Shown: positions 51,904 to 62,410, counted from the stretch's first letter. The stretch is 64,000 nt of DNA from Bacteroidales bacterium UBA2861 (GCA_002350615.1 DEFD01000028.1:218731-282730), one strand, 5' to 3'. The notes: a model not told the origin generated them from the sequence alone. Numbers and translations are program-made.

Positions 51904-54050
51904 CGTAAAATATCGTTTAACACACTGGCCGCTGCAATTTTCGCACCTTCTCCGGGGCCTTGTATCAAAAGCGGATAGGGGTGATATACGCTGCGGATGA
52001 TTATGGCGTTTTCGGTCCCCTTGAGCCAGTAGGCCGGGTGTTCGCGACCTACATTCTGCACACGGATAACGGCCTTGTAGCCATGTGGCGCCGCCTCATC
52101 CTTCGTCAGCGAAGCCACGAAGCGCTGCCTCTGCCCGGCGGCATCGGCCGCATCTTCCTTTGCCCTGAATTCCGGCTCCGCAGCCTCAAGTTTCCGATAG
52201 AAATCTTCCAAGGGAATGCCGAAATACTCCGGCCCTATCAGGGAATCCAGCTCCACGTCCTCTTCCTCCAGGGGAACTCCGGCTTCGCGGGCCAGTATCA
52301 GCAGCTTGCGAAGAGCCTCCCGCCCGCTGAGATCTTCCCGGGGATCCGCCTCGGTAAGGCCTTCCGCCTGAGCTTTCCTCACTATGCCGGCGAAACTGTC
52401 CGGGGTAAGTGTGTATTCCGTAAGGATCCTGTTCAGGGTGCAGCTTACGACTGCTTCTATCGAGATAAGTTCATCTCCCGTATTGGCCCCTGCAGCAATG
52501 CTTTCCAGCACGGGAAGGGCGGAGCCGACGGTGGTTTCATAGCGCAGGAACACCCCGTTCTCCTGCGCCGCCGCATGCAGTGCGGAGTAATCCACGAAGG
52601 GAACGGAAAAAGCTCGCCTGTTGGAACTGACTATATTGACGCCGCTGCGCAGCAAGGGCAGATAATGGCGGAAAATGTCCGTACTCGAAGTCACATCTAC
52701 AAAAACGCTTCTCCGGGGCGCGGTGCCGGCTACGACATCGAAGAAAGCCCCTCCTGCGGCCGGCAGACCTTTTTCCAGCAGTGCCGGGATGTCGGAAGGA
52801 TCGATCCCTTCCGGCAAAATGACATAATGCCTGCTGTCGGAAATGCCGGCAATCCTGAGAATCCGGCCTGTCCTTTGAGCGAGGCTGGCGGAAGTCTGGG
52901 ACAGAATCTCGGCGAAAGCCTTGCCAACAGCACCGTATCCTGCTATATATAAATCTGTTACCGTCTGCGAAGTCTGTTCGAAAAATTCCCGGTGGATGGC
53001 AGCGAGCGCCTGTCCTGCCACCGCAAGCCGGACGCTTGCATAGACATTTGTTCCGTCCGAAGAGAGGCCGAGAGTGCGGATGCCCGCTTTTTTAAAGCAG
53101 TCTTCCACCCTGCCGCAGGCGCTCTCTCCCGCGATCGGCCCGTCGGCCACGAGGCAAATAAGGGACTCTCCCTTGAGACCGTCGTCGATACTGGTGACGC
53201 CCATCCATTCTCCCGTCTCCTTCCCAGACACCGAGCACACCGTAGTTCCGGGGTGAGAGGGCTCGAAGGTATTGAGTATATGTATGGGGATATCCGCATC
53301 CCGCGCCGGTATCACGGTAGGGGCGTAAAGCACTTTCGCCCCATGTTCGGCCATGTCGGCAGCGGCCTGCCAGCTCATTTCCGGGATGGTGCGGGCCGCC
53401 GGCACGAGTTTGGGGTTTGCCGTCATTATGCCAGGGACATCGGTCCATATTTCAAGCCGGGACGCCTTGGACGCGGCAGCATAGAGGGCGGCGCTGAGGT
53501 CGGAACCGCCACGCCCCAGAGTCGTGCGCTTGCCGTCATATTCGCTTGCTATGAAGCCTGGCGCCACAAAGACACGGACGGATGGTTCAAGCGCCACCGC
53601 CGCTGATATATTATTGTATGTCAGCTCTTTATTATCCTTTATGACCAGGATTCTGGAATCCAGCCATTTGGTGGAAACAGCTTCGCAGGCGAGTTTGCGG
53701 GCAATGATCTTCGTGGAAAAGAGTTCACCGAAAGTCACGCACTCGTCGGCCGGGGCTTTGCGCAGTTCTTCGAAAAGCGCATCATTTTCGGCAAATGCGG
53801 ATTCCCGTTCCGCTCCGGTGAAGAGGCGGACTATTATCCGGCGATGCCGCTCCCGCAACGATTCGATGAGGGTGTCGCGGACAGCACCTTCGCTGCGGCC
53901 TATCTCCAACAAGGCGTCGGTGCAGCCTGAGATGGCAGAGCATACAAGAATAACCCTGTCCCGCATGGCCGCTTTCGCGACAATGTCCAGAACCCGTGAT
54001 ATGTTTGTGGCGTCCGCTACGGAACTGCCTCCGAATTTCAGAACCTGCAT
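51900..54050 (-). CDS. thrA: Bifunctional aspartokinase / homoserine dehydrogenase, shortened regulatory region
   Basis: Catalyses the first and third steps of the aspartate pathway. The kinase domain begins MQVLKFGGSSVADATNISRV (start at 54050) and has TTLGRGGSDLSAALYAAASK. The homoserine dehydrogenase domain starts near residue 368 (DLYIAGYGAVGKAFAEILSQ) and includes FVDVTSSTDI. Between them only about 85 residues remain (GVTSIDD near 282), enough for one ACT domain instead of the usual pair. The total of 716 aa is about 100 short for this family. Threonine feedback may therefore differ. It heads the thrA-asd unit. Confidence 0.93.
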
Positions 54051-54056
54051 AACGCA

Positions 54057-54064
54057 CAAAAATA
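54057..54064 (-). promoter_or_regulatory. thrA: -7 box of thrA
   Basis: TATTTTTG on the minus strand followed by TGCGTT and the ATG, giving a leader of about 3 bases. The arrangement is nearly the same as at ftsX (TATTTTTGTGGGTTATG). Confidence 0.55.
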
Positions 54065-54212
54065 CTAAAATCTGCGGGATAATGAGAGAAAAACGCCGAT
54101 GGTCACAATATTAACAATAATCCGCGTGATGTGATGCCATATTCGTACGGAATCGTGCCATTTTCGTGAATAATTAGTAACTTAGCAAGGTTTAATCGAT
54201 TTAATAACAATT

Positions 54213-56162
54213 ATGAAGCGACTTCTTACCATTTTTGTCATTGCGGTCCTGGCGATTCTTTCCTTCTCCTGCAAAAAAGAGAAAATCAACAGTCATGAAC
54301 CCATTGTGTACATCAACGAGATAAAGGTCGATGCGAATTACTCCCTCTCCCTCGGCTCTTCCACCGGATTCCTGCCAGTGAGCGTGAATCCTTCCAAGGC
54401 TTCCCTGAAAAAGAATGCGTCGGTTAGCTGCAATCCGGACGACGTCATCAGGTGCCATCTTACGGACAAGGGGGTTGAGATCGACCCCAAGAAGGTCGGC
54501 ACTACAACGCTGACCATCACTTCCAAGGCCGATGAGGAAGTCACCGCCTCCTGCCTGGTCACCGTGACGCCGGCCCCGCTGGCGCCCAAGTCCATAGAGA
54601 TTGTGAAAGAGGATTCTCATTTCCAGGACGGTGCTCTCACAATGGTCGCGGGCGAGACTTTCCAGCTCAGCGCAAAGATAAAGAACGTCAATGACGCCGT
54701 TACATCCGAATACGGCGTAGTGTGGTCCGTGGAAGAAGGAGGAAAATACATCAACCTGAATACCGGCACCGGAGAAGTCGAAGCAAAGCCGCTTGGCGGC
54801 GCATCCAATCCCACCATCAAGGTGAAAGCGTCCGTCGAGGGCCATTCTGCCATATATGACATAGTTACGGTAAAGATCCTCAATGCTCCCACTTCCATGG
54901 CAATCACCGTCGGCACCAGCCTGTACGCCTTCAACCCTCAGCACGAACTGATTGTGAAAGTGGGCGTGGAAGGCTACCTTTATGCAGGATTCCAGCCCAG
55001 CGGCTCCCTCTCGGTCATAAATGTCGAGGTGAGCGATCCTTCGGTTCTCAAAGTAACCCTTGATGGCGAGAAGATTACATACAAGGGTCTGAAGGTCGGA
55101 AAGACGGCGAACAGTGCGCCATATCCGGTGAAACTGACCATCTCTTCCCAGTACAATCCGAATCTGAAGGATGAGATCAATGTCTATGTTGCGAACTACG
55201 ACCATAGGGACCTCAAGGCCGGAGACTGGGTTTACTATTGTTCCACCAACGGCAAGTTCATTTCAAAGGACAGCGGACGCCGCTATGACGGCTTCCCCCT
55301 GACTTATGTCAACGATGACGACACCCGCACCACCGAACCAATGCCATTCCCCGGCAACACCGTTACAAGTGGCGGTAATACTTACAAATATATTGGGGTG
55401 GTGGCCAGTACCGGTGGAATGAGTGATAGCGACTTCATGAACTGCAGCCACCTGAGCAGGTGCAGGGACGGCAGCAACGCAACCGGCCTGTATGGGCTCA
55501 AGGATTTCAGAAAGAGCGATCTTCCCGGTATAAACAATTCATCGACTCAACACGCTCTTGTGATAAGGAAAAGCCAGAGTGCGAAAGACGTCTGGCAGGC
55601 AAAGACCGAGTGCATAGCAACCACCACTGCGAAAAAGGACGGACTTTACCAGTACCAGCTTACGGGAGAGTCCGGACATTTCGCTTTCAGTTCTGAAATG
55701 GCGACAAAACTGACAAACAAGTGGAAAGCGGAATATGAACAGACAGGCGCTTCGAACCCTCCTACATGCAACTATCCAAGCAGCGGATTCGTTTCCTTCC
55801 TTCTGCAGAAGTTCTATAACAACCACCTGAATGATAACGGCTATCGCGTCATCCCCGTCTATTATATAGAACAGGAATGCACCGACGTCCCGCAGCTTGC
55901 TCTCCCTCTGAGCGGAAAGTCAACCGGTTGGTTTGTACCCGGAAACAATGAACTCAGTGCGATAGTCTTGAATGCAGGATATCTCAATCCTACCCTCCTT
56001 AAGTCCGGCTACCAATCAATCAGCGACAGTGATCATTTCTGGACCACACTGGAAACCGAAGCAACTGAAGCAAAAACATTCTGCATGGATATAGGCAGCC
56101 TTTATAAGACTCGGGACAAGAGTTCATTCCAGGCTAAGATCTTACCAGTACTCTATCTTTAA
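54213..56162 (+). CDS. Surface lipoprotein with Ig-like repeats and C-terminal Lcl/DUF1566-like domain
   Basis: A 649-aa protein with a lipoprotein signal (MKRLLTIFVIAVLAILSFSC, Cys acylation). Residues about 30-330 look like tandem bacterial Ig-like domains: KKVGTTTLTITSKADEEVTA and VAGETFQLSAKIKN are typical of Big_2. The C-terminal part begins DLKAGDWVYY and ends with GWFVPGNNELSAIVLNAG, HFWTTLETEATEAKTF and AKILPVL, resembling the lectin-like Lcl/DUF1566 fold of Bacteroidetes surface proteins. The function is unknown. Its stop lies one base before the dapB start, oddly tight coupling with a cytoplasmic lysine gene. Confidence 0.75.
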   Translation: MKRLLTIFVIAVLAILSFSCKKEKINSHEPIVYINEIKVDANYSLSLGSSTGFLPVSVNPSKASLKKNASVSCNPDDVIRCHLTDKGVEIDPKKVGTTTLTITSKADEEVTASCLVTVTPAPLAPKSIEIVKEDSHFQDGALTMVAGETFQLSAKIKNVNDAVTSEYGVVWSVEEGGKYINLNTGTGEVEAKPLGGASNPTIKVKASVEGHSAIYDIVTVKILNAPTSMAITVGTSLYAFNPQHELIVKVGVEGYLYAGFQPSGSLSVINVEVSDPSVLKVTLDGEKITYKGLKVGKTANSAPYPVKLTISSQYNPNLKDEINVYVANYDHRDLKAGDWVYYCSTNGKFISKDSGRRYDGFPLTYVNDDDTRTTEPMPFPGNTVTSGGNTYKYIGVVASTGGMSDSDFMNCSHLSRCRDGSNATGLYGLKDFRKSDLPGINNSSTQHALVIRKSQSAKDVWQAKTECIATTTAKKDGLYQYQLTGESGHFAFSSEMATKLTNKWKAEYEQTGASNPPTCNYPSSGFVSFLLQKFYNNHLNDNGYRVIPVYYIEQECTDVPQLALPLSGKSTGWFVPGNNELSAIVLNAGYLNPTLLKSGYQSISDSDHFWTTLETEATEAKTFCMDIGSLYKTRDKSSFQAKILPVLYL

Positions 56163-56163
56163 T

Positions 56164-56823
56164 ATGAAAGTCATCATCAGCGGATACGGCCGGATGGGCC
56201 ATATGGTCGAGGCTTCCCTCAAGGCGCGCGGCATCGAGCCCGTGGCCTGCAGCGAAGACATATGCAGCACGGATCCTGCCGTTGCGAAGGAATGCGTGTG
56301 CATTGATTTCACCCAGCCTGATGCCTTCAGGGCCAACTACCCCTTCATCGCGGCCAATTTCAAGGCGGCGGTAATCGGGACTACCGGGTGGAACGACATT
56401 AAGAATCTTGTGATCGCCGAGTTCGAGAAGCATGGTACGCCCATGATTTACGCCTCGAATTTTTCAATCGGCGTGAACGCCCTTTTCGCCGCGCTTCAAA
56501 AAGCGTCGGCCGTCCTCGCCGGGCACGGTTACACCCCGCATATTACCGAAACGCATCATATCCATAAACTGGACGCCCCATCCGGCACGGCGAAGAGTCT
56601 GGCGGAACTGGTGGAGGCATCTTTCGGCTGCAAGGTGGACATCACCTCCATCCGCGAAGGCGAAGTGGCGGGTATTCATACCGTGGAATTCCTCTCGAAG
56701 GCGGATAAACTGACATTTACCCACGAGGCCTTCTCCCGCGAAGGCTTTGCCGAAGGCGCCGTAGCCGCCGCTTTCCTCACCGAAACCCACCCCGGCGTCC
56801 ATGAATTCAAAGAATTGCTTTAA
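56164..56823 (+). CDS. dapB: 4-hydroxy-tetrahydrodipicolinate reductase
   Basis: NAD(P)H-dependent step of lysine/DAP synthesis. The nucleotide motif is MKVIISGYGRMGHMVEASLK, and the substrate motif is TETHHIHKLDAPSGTAKSLA with the catalytic His and Lys. At 219 aa it is on the short side (E. coli 273), with a compact region after the nucleotide motif. It is followed by dapA after 12 bases. Confidence 0.95.
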   Translation: MKVIISGYGRMGHMVEASLKARGIEPVACSEDICSTDPAVAKECVCIDFTQPDAFRANYPFIAANFKAAVIGTTGWNDIKNLVIAEFEKHGTPMIYASNFSIGVNALFAALQKASAVLAGHGYTPHITETHHIHKLDAPSGTAKSLAELVEASFGCKVDITSIREGEVAGIHTVEFLSKADKLTFTHEAFSREGFAEGAVAAAFLTETHPGVHEFKELL

Positions 56824-56835
56824 CAAAGGACAGTT

Positions 56836-57723
56836 ATGAAGGATTACCCCATACTGAAAGGCTGCGGCACAGCGCTATTCACGCCCTTCAAGAAGGACGG
56901 AAGCGTGGATTACGACACTTTCGCCGCAAATATCGACCGCCAGGTAGAAGCCGGCATCCATTTCCTGGTGCCCCTCGGAACCACGGGTGAGACTCCCGCT
57001 TTGAGCACGGAGGAAAGGATTGAGATACTGAAGATTGCAAAGGCGCATTCGAAAGGCAGGCCGGTCGTGGTTGGCGGAGGCACCAACAATGTGCCGGAAA
57101 CCCTTGCCGCGATGCAGGCGCTGGAGCCCTTCGGGCCGGACGTCTTCCTCATCGTGGTGCCCTACTACAACAAGCCTCCGCAGGAAGGTATCTACCAGTA
57201 TTTCAAGGCAGTGGCTGCATCTACCCGCAAGCCCATCCTTATATATAATGTCCCCGGCCGCACCGGCAGCAACATTGAGGCGGCGACTGCTCTCCGACTG
57301 GCAAAGGACATCCCCAATATCATCGGCATCAAGGAAGCCAGCAGCAGGCGGGAGCAGATTCTGGCCGATATCGACGGCGCCCCGGAAGGCTTCAGCGTGC
57401 TCAGCGGCAACGACGATGAAACGGCCCCTCTCATGAAGGCGGGTGCCAGCGGAGTGATCAGCGTGGCCTCCAACGTGGCCCCGAAGCAGATGGTGCAGCT
57501 CACGGAAGCCTTTCTGGCAAAGGATTTTGCAAAAGCCGATGCGATAGATGCGAGCCTCAAGGATCTCTATAAAAATCTCTTTATCGAGAGCAACCCCATC
57601 CCGGGGAAGGCCGCCATGGCGCAGCTTGGACTGATGCAGAATGTCCTCCGCCTGCCGTTGGTCCCGGCATCCGCAGAAACTGAAAATCTTATCGCCGGCA
57701 CACTCAAAGGGCTGGAATTATAA
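56836..57723 (+). CDS. dapA: 4-hydroxy-tetrahydrodipicolinate synthase
   Basis: Condenses pyruvate with aspartate semialdehyde. A TIM barrel of 295 aa with LKGCGTALFTPFKKDGSVDY at the start, the LGTTGETPALSTEE motif, the catalytic Tyr in PILIYNVPGRTGSN and the Schiff-base Lys in IIGIKEASSRREQI. It lies between dapB and dapD with gaps of 12 and 10 bases. Confidence 0.97.
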   Translation: MKDYPILKGCGTALFTPFKKDGSVDYDTFAANIDRQVEAGIHFLVPLGTTGETPALSTEERIEILKIAKAHSKGRPVVVGGGTNNVPETLAAMQALEPFGPDVFLIVVPYYNKPPQEGIYQYFKAVAASTRKPILIYNVPGRTGSNIEAATALRLAKDIPNIIGIKEASSRREQILADIDGAPEGFSVLSGNDDETAPLMKAGASGVISVASNVAPKQMVQLTEAFLAKDFAKADAIDASLKDLYKNLFIESNPIPGKAAMAQLGLMQNVLRLPLVPASAETENLIAGTLKGLEL

Positions 57724-57733
57724 ATAAAATATT

Positions 57734-58513
57734 ATGGCAGAAATAGATATCAAACGCTTCAACGAAGTGATGGACGCCCTGGAGAAGGGAGAAATCCGAG
57801 TGGCCGAGAAGGGTCCCGACGGACAGTGGAAAGTGAATATGTGGATCAAGGAGGTAATCCTTGCCGGATTCCGGCTCGGAGCCATCAAGGATATGAGCCA
57901 GGGGCAGTTCTCCTATTTCGACAAGGACACCTATCCCGCACGCAAATTCAGCGCCGGAGACGGTGTGCGCATCGTTCCCGGAGGAAGCAGCATCCGGCGC
58001 GGAGCATATCTCGCCCCGGGAAGCGTGGTAATGCCCCCTGCCTACGTGAACGTGGGCGCTTACGTGGACAGCGGCACCATGGTCGATTCTCACGTCACCA
58101 TCGGTTCCTGCGCCCAGGTGGGCAAAAACATCCACATTTCCGCCTCAACCCAGATCGGCGGTGTGCTTGAACCTGTGGTCGCTCTGCCTACCATCATCGA
58201 AGACGGCGCGTTCGTGGGCGGCAACTGCGGCATCTACGAAGGTACAATAGTCCAGGAAGGCGCTGTCATCGCCAGCGGCGTGGTCATCACCTCCAGCACT
58301 GCAATCTTCGACGCCACTACCGGCGAATTCATCCGCCGCAACGCCGACGGCCGCATAGTAGTACCCCGCGGCGCCGTGGTCGTAAGCGGTAGCAAACCGG
58401 TGAGCAAAGGCCCCGCAGCCGGTTCCGGAGTGCACCTGTATTGCCCCGTGATAGTGAAATACCGTGACGAGAAGACAGCGGGCAGCGTGCATCTGGAAGA
58501 TATGCTGCGATGA
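57734..58513 (+). CDS. dapD: Tetrahydrodipicolinate N-succinyltransferase
   Basis: Succinylates tetrahydrodipicolinate, so this organism uses the succinylase branch, or a variant of it, in lysine/DAP synthesis. It is 259 aa: a helical N-terminal domain, then a left-handed beta-helix of hexapeptide repeats (GAYLAPGSVVMPPAYVNVGA, YVDSGTMVDSHVTIGSCAQV) and EDGAFVGGNCGIYEGTIVQE. Its stop overlaps the start of the ECF sigma gene (ATGA). Confidence 0.95.
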   Translation: MAEIDIKRFNEVMDALEKGEIRVAEKGPDGQWKVNMWIKEVILAGFRLGAIKDMSQGQFSYFDKDTYPARKFSAGDGVRIVPGGSSIRRGAYLAPGSVVMPPAYVNVGAYVDSGTMVDSHVTIGSCAQVGKNIHISASTQIGGVLEPVVALPTIIEDGAFVGGNCGIYEGTIVQEGAVIASGVVITSSTAIFDATTGEFIRRNADGRIVVPRGAVVVSGSKPVSKGPAAGSGVHLYCPVIVKYRDEKTAGSVHLEDMLR

Positions 58514-59001
58514 TTGACCGCCTGTTCCGCAAAGAATACCGGCCCCTGTGCATCTATGCACTCCATTATCTTGGCGACACTTCGGATTCCGAAGATGTCG
58601 TAAGCGATGCTTTCGGCAAGCTTTGGGATAAAATTTCTTCTGAAGGTACCCCGGCCAACCCGCGCGCCTGGCTGTACACCTGTGTACGAAACGCCTGCGT
58701 TGACATCTTGAGAGAACGCGGGCACGAAACGTTGCTGCCGAGCGACCTTGAAGGCAGAATCAGCGACGAGGAGGCGATTGACCGAAGTGCCATAGAGGCA
58801 AGGCTCTGGACGGCCATCGAGCGGATGCCGGAGAAACGCCGTCAGATATTCCTGATGGCAAAACGGGACGGGATGAGTTATGACGAGATTGCGGCAGAAC
58901 TTGGAATTTCGGCAAACACAGTGCGAAATCATGTCGAGAACGCATTCACCTCTTTAAGGGAATCCCGTAAAGAAATCCTCAATTTCGTATTTTTCTTTTA
59001 G
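58510..59001 (+). CDS. ECF RNA polymerase sigma factor
   Basis: A 163-aa sigma factor of the FecI-like group in Bacteroidetes. Region 2 is at residues about 10-75 (RPLCIYALHYLGDTSDSEDV, VSDAFGKLWDKI), and region 4 is at about 105-155 (RMPEKRRQIFLMAKRDGMSY, DEIAAELGISANTVRNHVEN). It overlaps dapD by 4 bases and is followed by a FecR-type anti-sigma gene and a receptor gene with an STN domain, so it most likely responds to the receptor's substrate. Confidence 0.93.
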   Translation: MIDRLFRKEYRPLCIYALHYLGDTSDSEDVVSDAFGKLWDKISSEGTPANPRAWLYTCVRNACVDILRERGHETLLPSDLEGRISDEEAIDRSAIEARLWTAIERMPEKRRQIFLMAKRDGMSYDEIAAELGISANTVRNHVENAFTSLRESRKEILNFVFFF

Positions 59002-59044
59002 TACTTTTTGATCTTTCTCCGTCATACTTGAAAAAAGACTGAAA

Positions 59045-59824
59045 ATGGAAAAGCGTTTATTGGATTTTGTGAGCAGGCATTATAAGGCGGGGATCTTCAA
59101 TCCCGCCGAGGCGCTGCAGGCGTTCCGCCGCTCGCACGGATACAATCCATGGAGAAGGATCAGTTGGGGCATTGCCGCTGTCGCAGCAGCCCTGATTACA
59201 GGAGTTTTTCTCTTCGACGGATGGAAGAATTCCTGGACGGAATACGTGGCCGATGCCGCTCTCACGGAAGTTGTCCTGCCAGACGGAAGCATCGCAAAAC
59301 TAGGCCCAGGTGCGTCCCTAAGGTTGCAGAAGCACCGCAATTCGAGAGCGGTTCAAAGTAAAGGCCGCATATGGTTCGAAGTCCGCAAGGACAGCCTTGC
59401 CCCCTTCACGGTTGACATGGACGGCAGAGCCGCCATAACGGTTCTTGGTACAAAATTCCTGGCCGATGCAGGAGACGAAACCAGGGTGGATCTGTTTGAA
59501 GGGCGGGTGCTGTTTTGCGGCGCCGGCGAAGAAAGCGGGATAATCCTGACAGCCGGACAGGCAGCGCATATCGAAGGAGGCGCCCCGGTTTATGATGACG
59601 CCTTCTCGGCCGACACCGAATTGTGGCGCAGCGGACGGTTCCATTTCGACGGCACGGCCCTGGAGGAAGTTCTCGCGAAGCTTGAAAGTTTTTATGGGGA
59701 GAGCCTCTCCTGCGCGGATGCCAAGGACAGATCTCTCAGCGGAAGGTTCAAAGCCGGGAGGCTTGACGACCTGATCGCAGCTATAGAAGAAGCGTTGGAT
59801 GTGAAGATAGAGAAGGGAGAGTAA
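59045..59824 (+). CDS. FecR-family anti-sigma factor
   Basis: A 259-aa inner-membrane regulator. A short cytoplasmic N-terminus is followed by a membrane helix at about 40-57 (ISWGIAAVAAALITGVFLF) and a periplasmic FecR domain (TEVVLPDGSIAKLGPGASLR, then VQSKGRIWFEVRKDS and VLGTKFLA). The end has the DUF4974-like segment FHFDGTALEEVLAKLESFYG. It should hold the sigma factor inactive until the receptor's STN domain signals. Its stop overlaps the receptor start (TAATG). Confidence 0.93.
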   Translation: MEKRLLDFVSRHYKAGIFNPAEALQAFRRSHGYNPWRRISWGIAAVAAALITGVFLFDGWKNSWTEYVADAALTEVVLPDGSIAKLGPGASLRLQKHRNSRAVQSKGRIWFEVRKDSLAPFTVDMDGRAAITVLGTKFLADAGDETRVDLFEGRVLFCGAGEESGIILTAGQAAHIEGGAPVYDDAFSADTELWRSGRFHFDGTALEEVLAKLESFYGESLSCADAKDRSLSGRFKAGRLDDLIAAIEEALDVKIEKGE

Positions 59825-62406
59825 TGATGAAGAGGTTTTTGATTCTTCTGGCACTGCTTGCAGCGCCTGCCACATTGTCGGCGCAAATCAGCATTAAAGA
59901 AAGGGCCGATGACATATCGGAACGCTTCGGGGTGGATTTCATCTATGATTCGTCATTGCCTGTGGACAGGCCCTACGAAGGGCCCCGGGAAATGGCTCCT
60001 GCGCTTGAAAACAATCTTGACGCCCTCGTACAGGGCAGCGGAATGGCGTGGAGCCGCAGGAGGGGATATATCGTCCTCAAGATGGCCGCCGCAAGGCGAT
60101 ACACTATAAAAGGCTTCGTGACCGATGCGGTCTCTTCGGAATCCGTGATCGCCGCCGGCGTTGTAAGCGGGAAGGAAGGCACCGTGAGCAATGAATTCGG
60201 ATTCTATTCCCTGAGCCTCAGGGAAGGCCGGCACGAGCTTGTCTATTCAGCCATCGGATACGCCGCACGGACCGTCAGCCTCAACTTGGACAGGGATACC
60301 GTCATCAACATAAGCCTGAAATCGGACGCAGTCCTTTCCGCCGCCGTCATATCGGCCAGGTCGGAAAGCGGAATCCACGCAACCAGAGGGGGTTCCATCG
60401 AACTTCCAATAGGTATAATCGGCAGCACTCCGGCTATCGGCAGCGAACCGGATATTCTGAAAACGCTCCAGCTTCTGCCCGGCGTGCAGGGAGGTTATGA
60501 CGGATTCTCCGGAATATATGTGCGAGGCGGTGGCGAGGATGAGAATCTGATGCTCCTGGACGGAATCCCAGTCTATAATGCAAGCCATATGTTCGGCATT
60601 TTTTCGGTTTTCTCTCCGGAAGCCGTGAAGAAGGTCACCCTCTATAAAAGCGACTTCCCGGCGCGCTACGGCGGCAGGACCTCCTCCATAGTAGATGTCC
60701 GCACCGCCGACGGCGATATGCATAAAACGCACGGAAGCGTCACCGTTGGACTTCTTGCGGACAAACTGCATCTGGAAGGACCGATAGTGGATGGAAAAAC
60801 ATCGTACAGCGTGAGTGGAAGGGTTCTGCATACATTCCTGATGGGGCCCGTCCTGAAAGCTTTGGAAACTCCGAAAAACTACTGGTTCTACGACCTCAAC
60901 GCCAAGTTGAACCATCGTTTCTCGGACAGGGACAGGCTGTATTTCGGCTTTTACAACGGCAGGGATTTCTTTAAAAATGACGATTACCAGCACGAGTCCG
61001 ACTACAGAAGTGATTTCTATATGAGGACACAGTGGGGCAACACGCTTACATCCCTCAGATGGAACCACCTGTTCGGGGACAGGATATTTGCGAATTTCAC
61101 CCTGGCCACCAACAACTACAGAAGCAGGGTAAATACGAACTATATCTTCGAAGATTACGATTATAAGTCCAAGACCTCGGTCAAGGATTATATGGGCACC
61201 GGACTTGACGATTACTCCGCGAAGGCGGATTTCGACTGGCATCCCGTCCCGGCACACACCGTGCGCTTCGGAGCGGCATATACACGTCACATTTTCAAGC
61301 CGCAGACCAGCATGACAGAGGTACGGGAAGATGATTCGGAGACTCAGGACGTTTCCCGTGATACTGTAAGCACTGGAAAGATCTCGTCAGTGCTGCCTTG
61401 CAATGAATTCTCTTTTTATGCGGAAGACGACATCCGCGTGGGCGACAGGCTAAGGCTGAATCCGGGCTTGCATCTCGCCGTCTTCAACGTGCAGGGAAGG
61501 ACTTATGTTTCGGCCCAGCCGAGGTTTTCCGCAAAATTCGAAGCGATGGAAGGGCTTGCTTTCAAGGCCGGATATTCCAGGATGGCGCAGTACATACATC
61601 TGCTCTGCTCCGGAATTGTAGGTTTGCCTACCGACCTTTGGGTCCCCATCACCAAGGATATCAGGCCTATGACATCGGACCAGATCTCCGCAGGGGTCTA
61701 TTGGACAGGTACCGAAGGATGGGAGTTCAGCCTGGAGAGCTGGCTCAAAGAGCTGGATGCGGTCCTTGATTATCAGGACATTGCAACCGGTTCCTATGGA
61801 AGCGCCCAATGGAACACCCTGGTGTCGATGGGGCGAGGGGAAGCCTTCGGAGGCGAGCTGTTCATCAGGAAGACGAAGGGCCGCACTACCGGATGGGCGT
61901 CTTATACGCTTTCCAAGAGTTCAAGATGGTTCCCGGACGGCAGCATCAACGAAGGCAAACGCTATCCCTTCACCCTGGATCACAGGCACTGCGCCTCGAT
62001 TTTCGTGAACCAGCACCTCGGAAAGAGGGTGGACCTGAGCGCCACCTGGTCTTTTGCAAGCGGCGGTGCCGCGACCATTCCGATAGGCGTCACAGGCGTG
62101 TACAACTATCGCGGGGATATCAGCTACGTCCCTCTTATGGGAGAAAGAGGCAATTGGAGAATGCCCTCCTCGCACAGGCTCGACCTTGGCGTCAGCATAT
62201 CTAAACAGAAAAAGCACGGGGAAAGGACCTGGAACTTCAGCATCTACAACGTTTACGCCCACAAGAATCCCTTCGTCATAGAAAAGGATGTCGCTGAAAG
62301 CTGGCGATACACTGAAACGGAAGCCGGATGGTATGCCAGGATCCGTGTCAAGGCCACATCGCTGCTTTTATGCATCCCTTCTTTCTCCTACACTTTTAAA
62401 TTCTGA
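59824..62406 (+). CDS. TonB-dependent outer-membrane receptor with STN signalling domain
   Basis: An 860-aa receptor with a signal peptide (KRFLILLALLAAPATLSA), an STN domain (about 25-85, ADDISERFGVDFIYDSSLPV), a CarboxypepD_reg-like domain (about 90-170, IKGFVTDAVSSESVIAAGVV), a plug (VYVRGG-like GIYVRGGGEDENLMLLDGIP; PARYGGRTSSIVDVRTADG) and a barrel ending SFSYTFKF. The C-terminal Phe is typical of barrel proteins. The STN domain implies signalling through FecR to the sigma factor. The substrate is unknown; DUF4249 partners suggest oligomers such as peptides or glycans. A second ATG at 59827 is possible. Confidence 0.93.
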   Translation: MMKRFLILLALLAAPATLSAQISIKERADDISERFGVDFIYDSSLPVDRPYEGPREMAPALENNLDALVQGSGMAWSRRRGYIVLKMAAARRYTIKGFVTDAVSSESVIAAGVVSGKEGTVSNEFGFYSLSLREGRHELVYSAIGYAARTVSLNLDRDTVINISLKSDAVLSAAVISARSESGIHATRGGSIELPIGIIGSTPAIGSEPDILKTLQLLPGVQGGYDGFSGIYVRGGGEDENLMLLDGIPVYNASHMFGIFSVFSPEAVKKVTLYKSDFPARYGGRTSSIVDVRTADGDMHKTHGSVTVGLLADKLHLEGPIVDGKTSYSVSGRVLHTFLMGPVLKALETPKNYWFYDLNAKLNHRFSDRDRLYFGFYNGRDFFKNDDYQHESDYRSDFYMRTQWGNTLTSLRWNHLFGDRIFANFTLATNNYRSRVNTNYIFEDYDYKSKTSVKDYMGTGLDDYSAKADFDWHPVPAHTVRFGAAYTRHIFKPQTSMTEVREDDSETQDVSRDTVSTGKISSVLPCNEFSFYAEDDIRVGDRLRLNPGLHLAVFNVQGRTYVSAQPRFSAKFEAMEGLAFKAGYSRMAQYIHLLCSGIVGLPTDLWVPITKDIRPMTSDQISAGVYWTGTEGWEFSLESWLKELDAVLDYQDIATGSYGSAQWNTLVSMGRGEAFGGELFIRKTKGRTTGWASYTLSKSSRWFPDGSINEGKRYPFTLDHRHCASIFVNQHLGKRVDLSATWSFASGGAATIPIGVTGVYNYRGDISYVPLMGERGNWRMPSSHRLDLGVSISKQKKHGERTWNFSIYNVYAHKNPFVIEKDVAESWRYTETEAGWYARIRVKATSLLLCIPSFSYTFKF

Positions 62407-62410
62407 CAAA

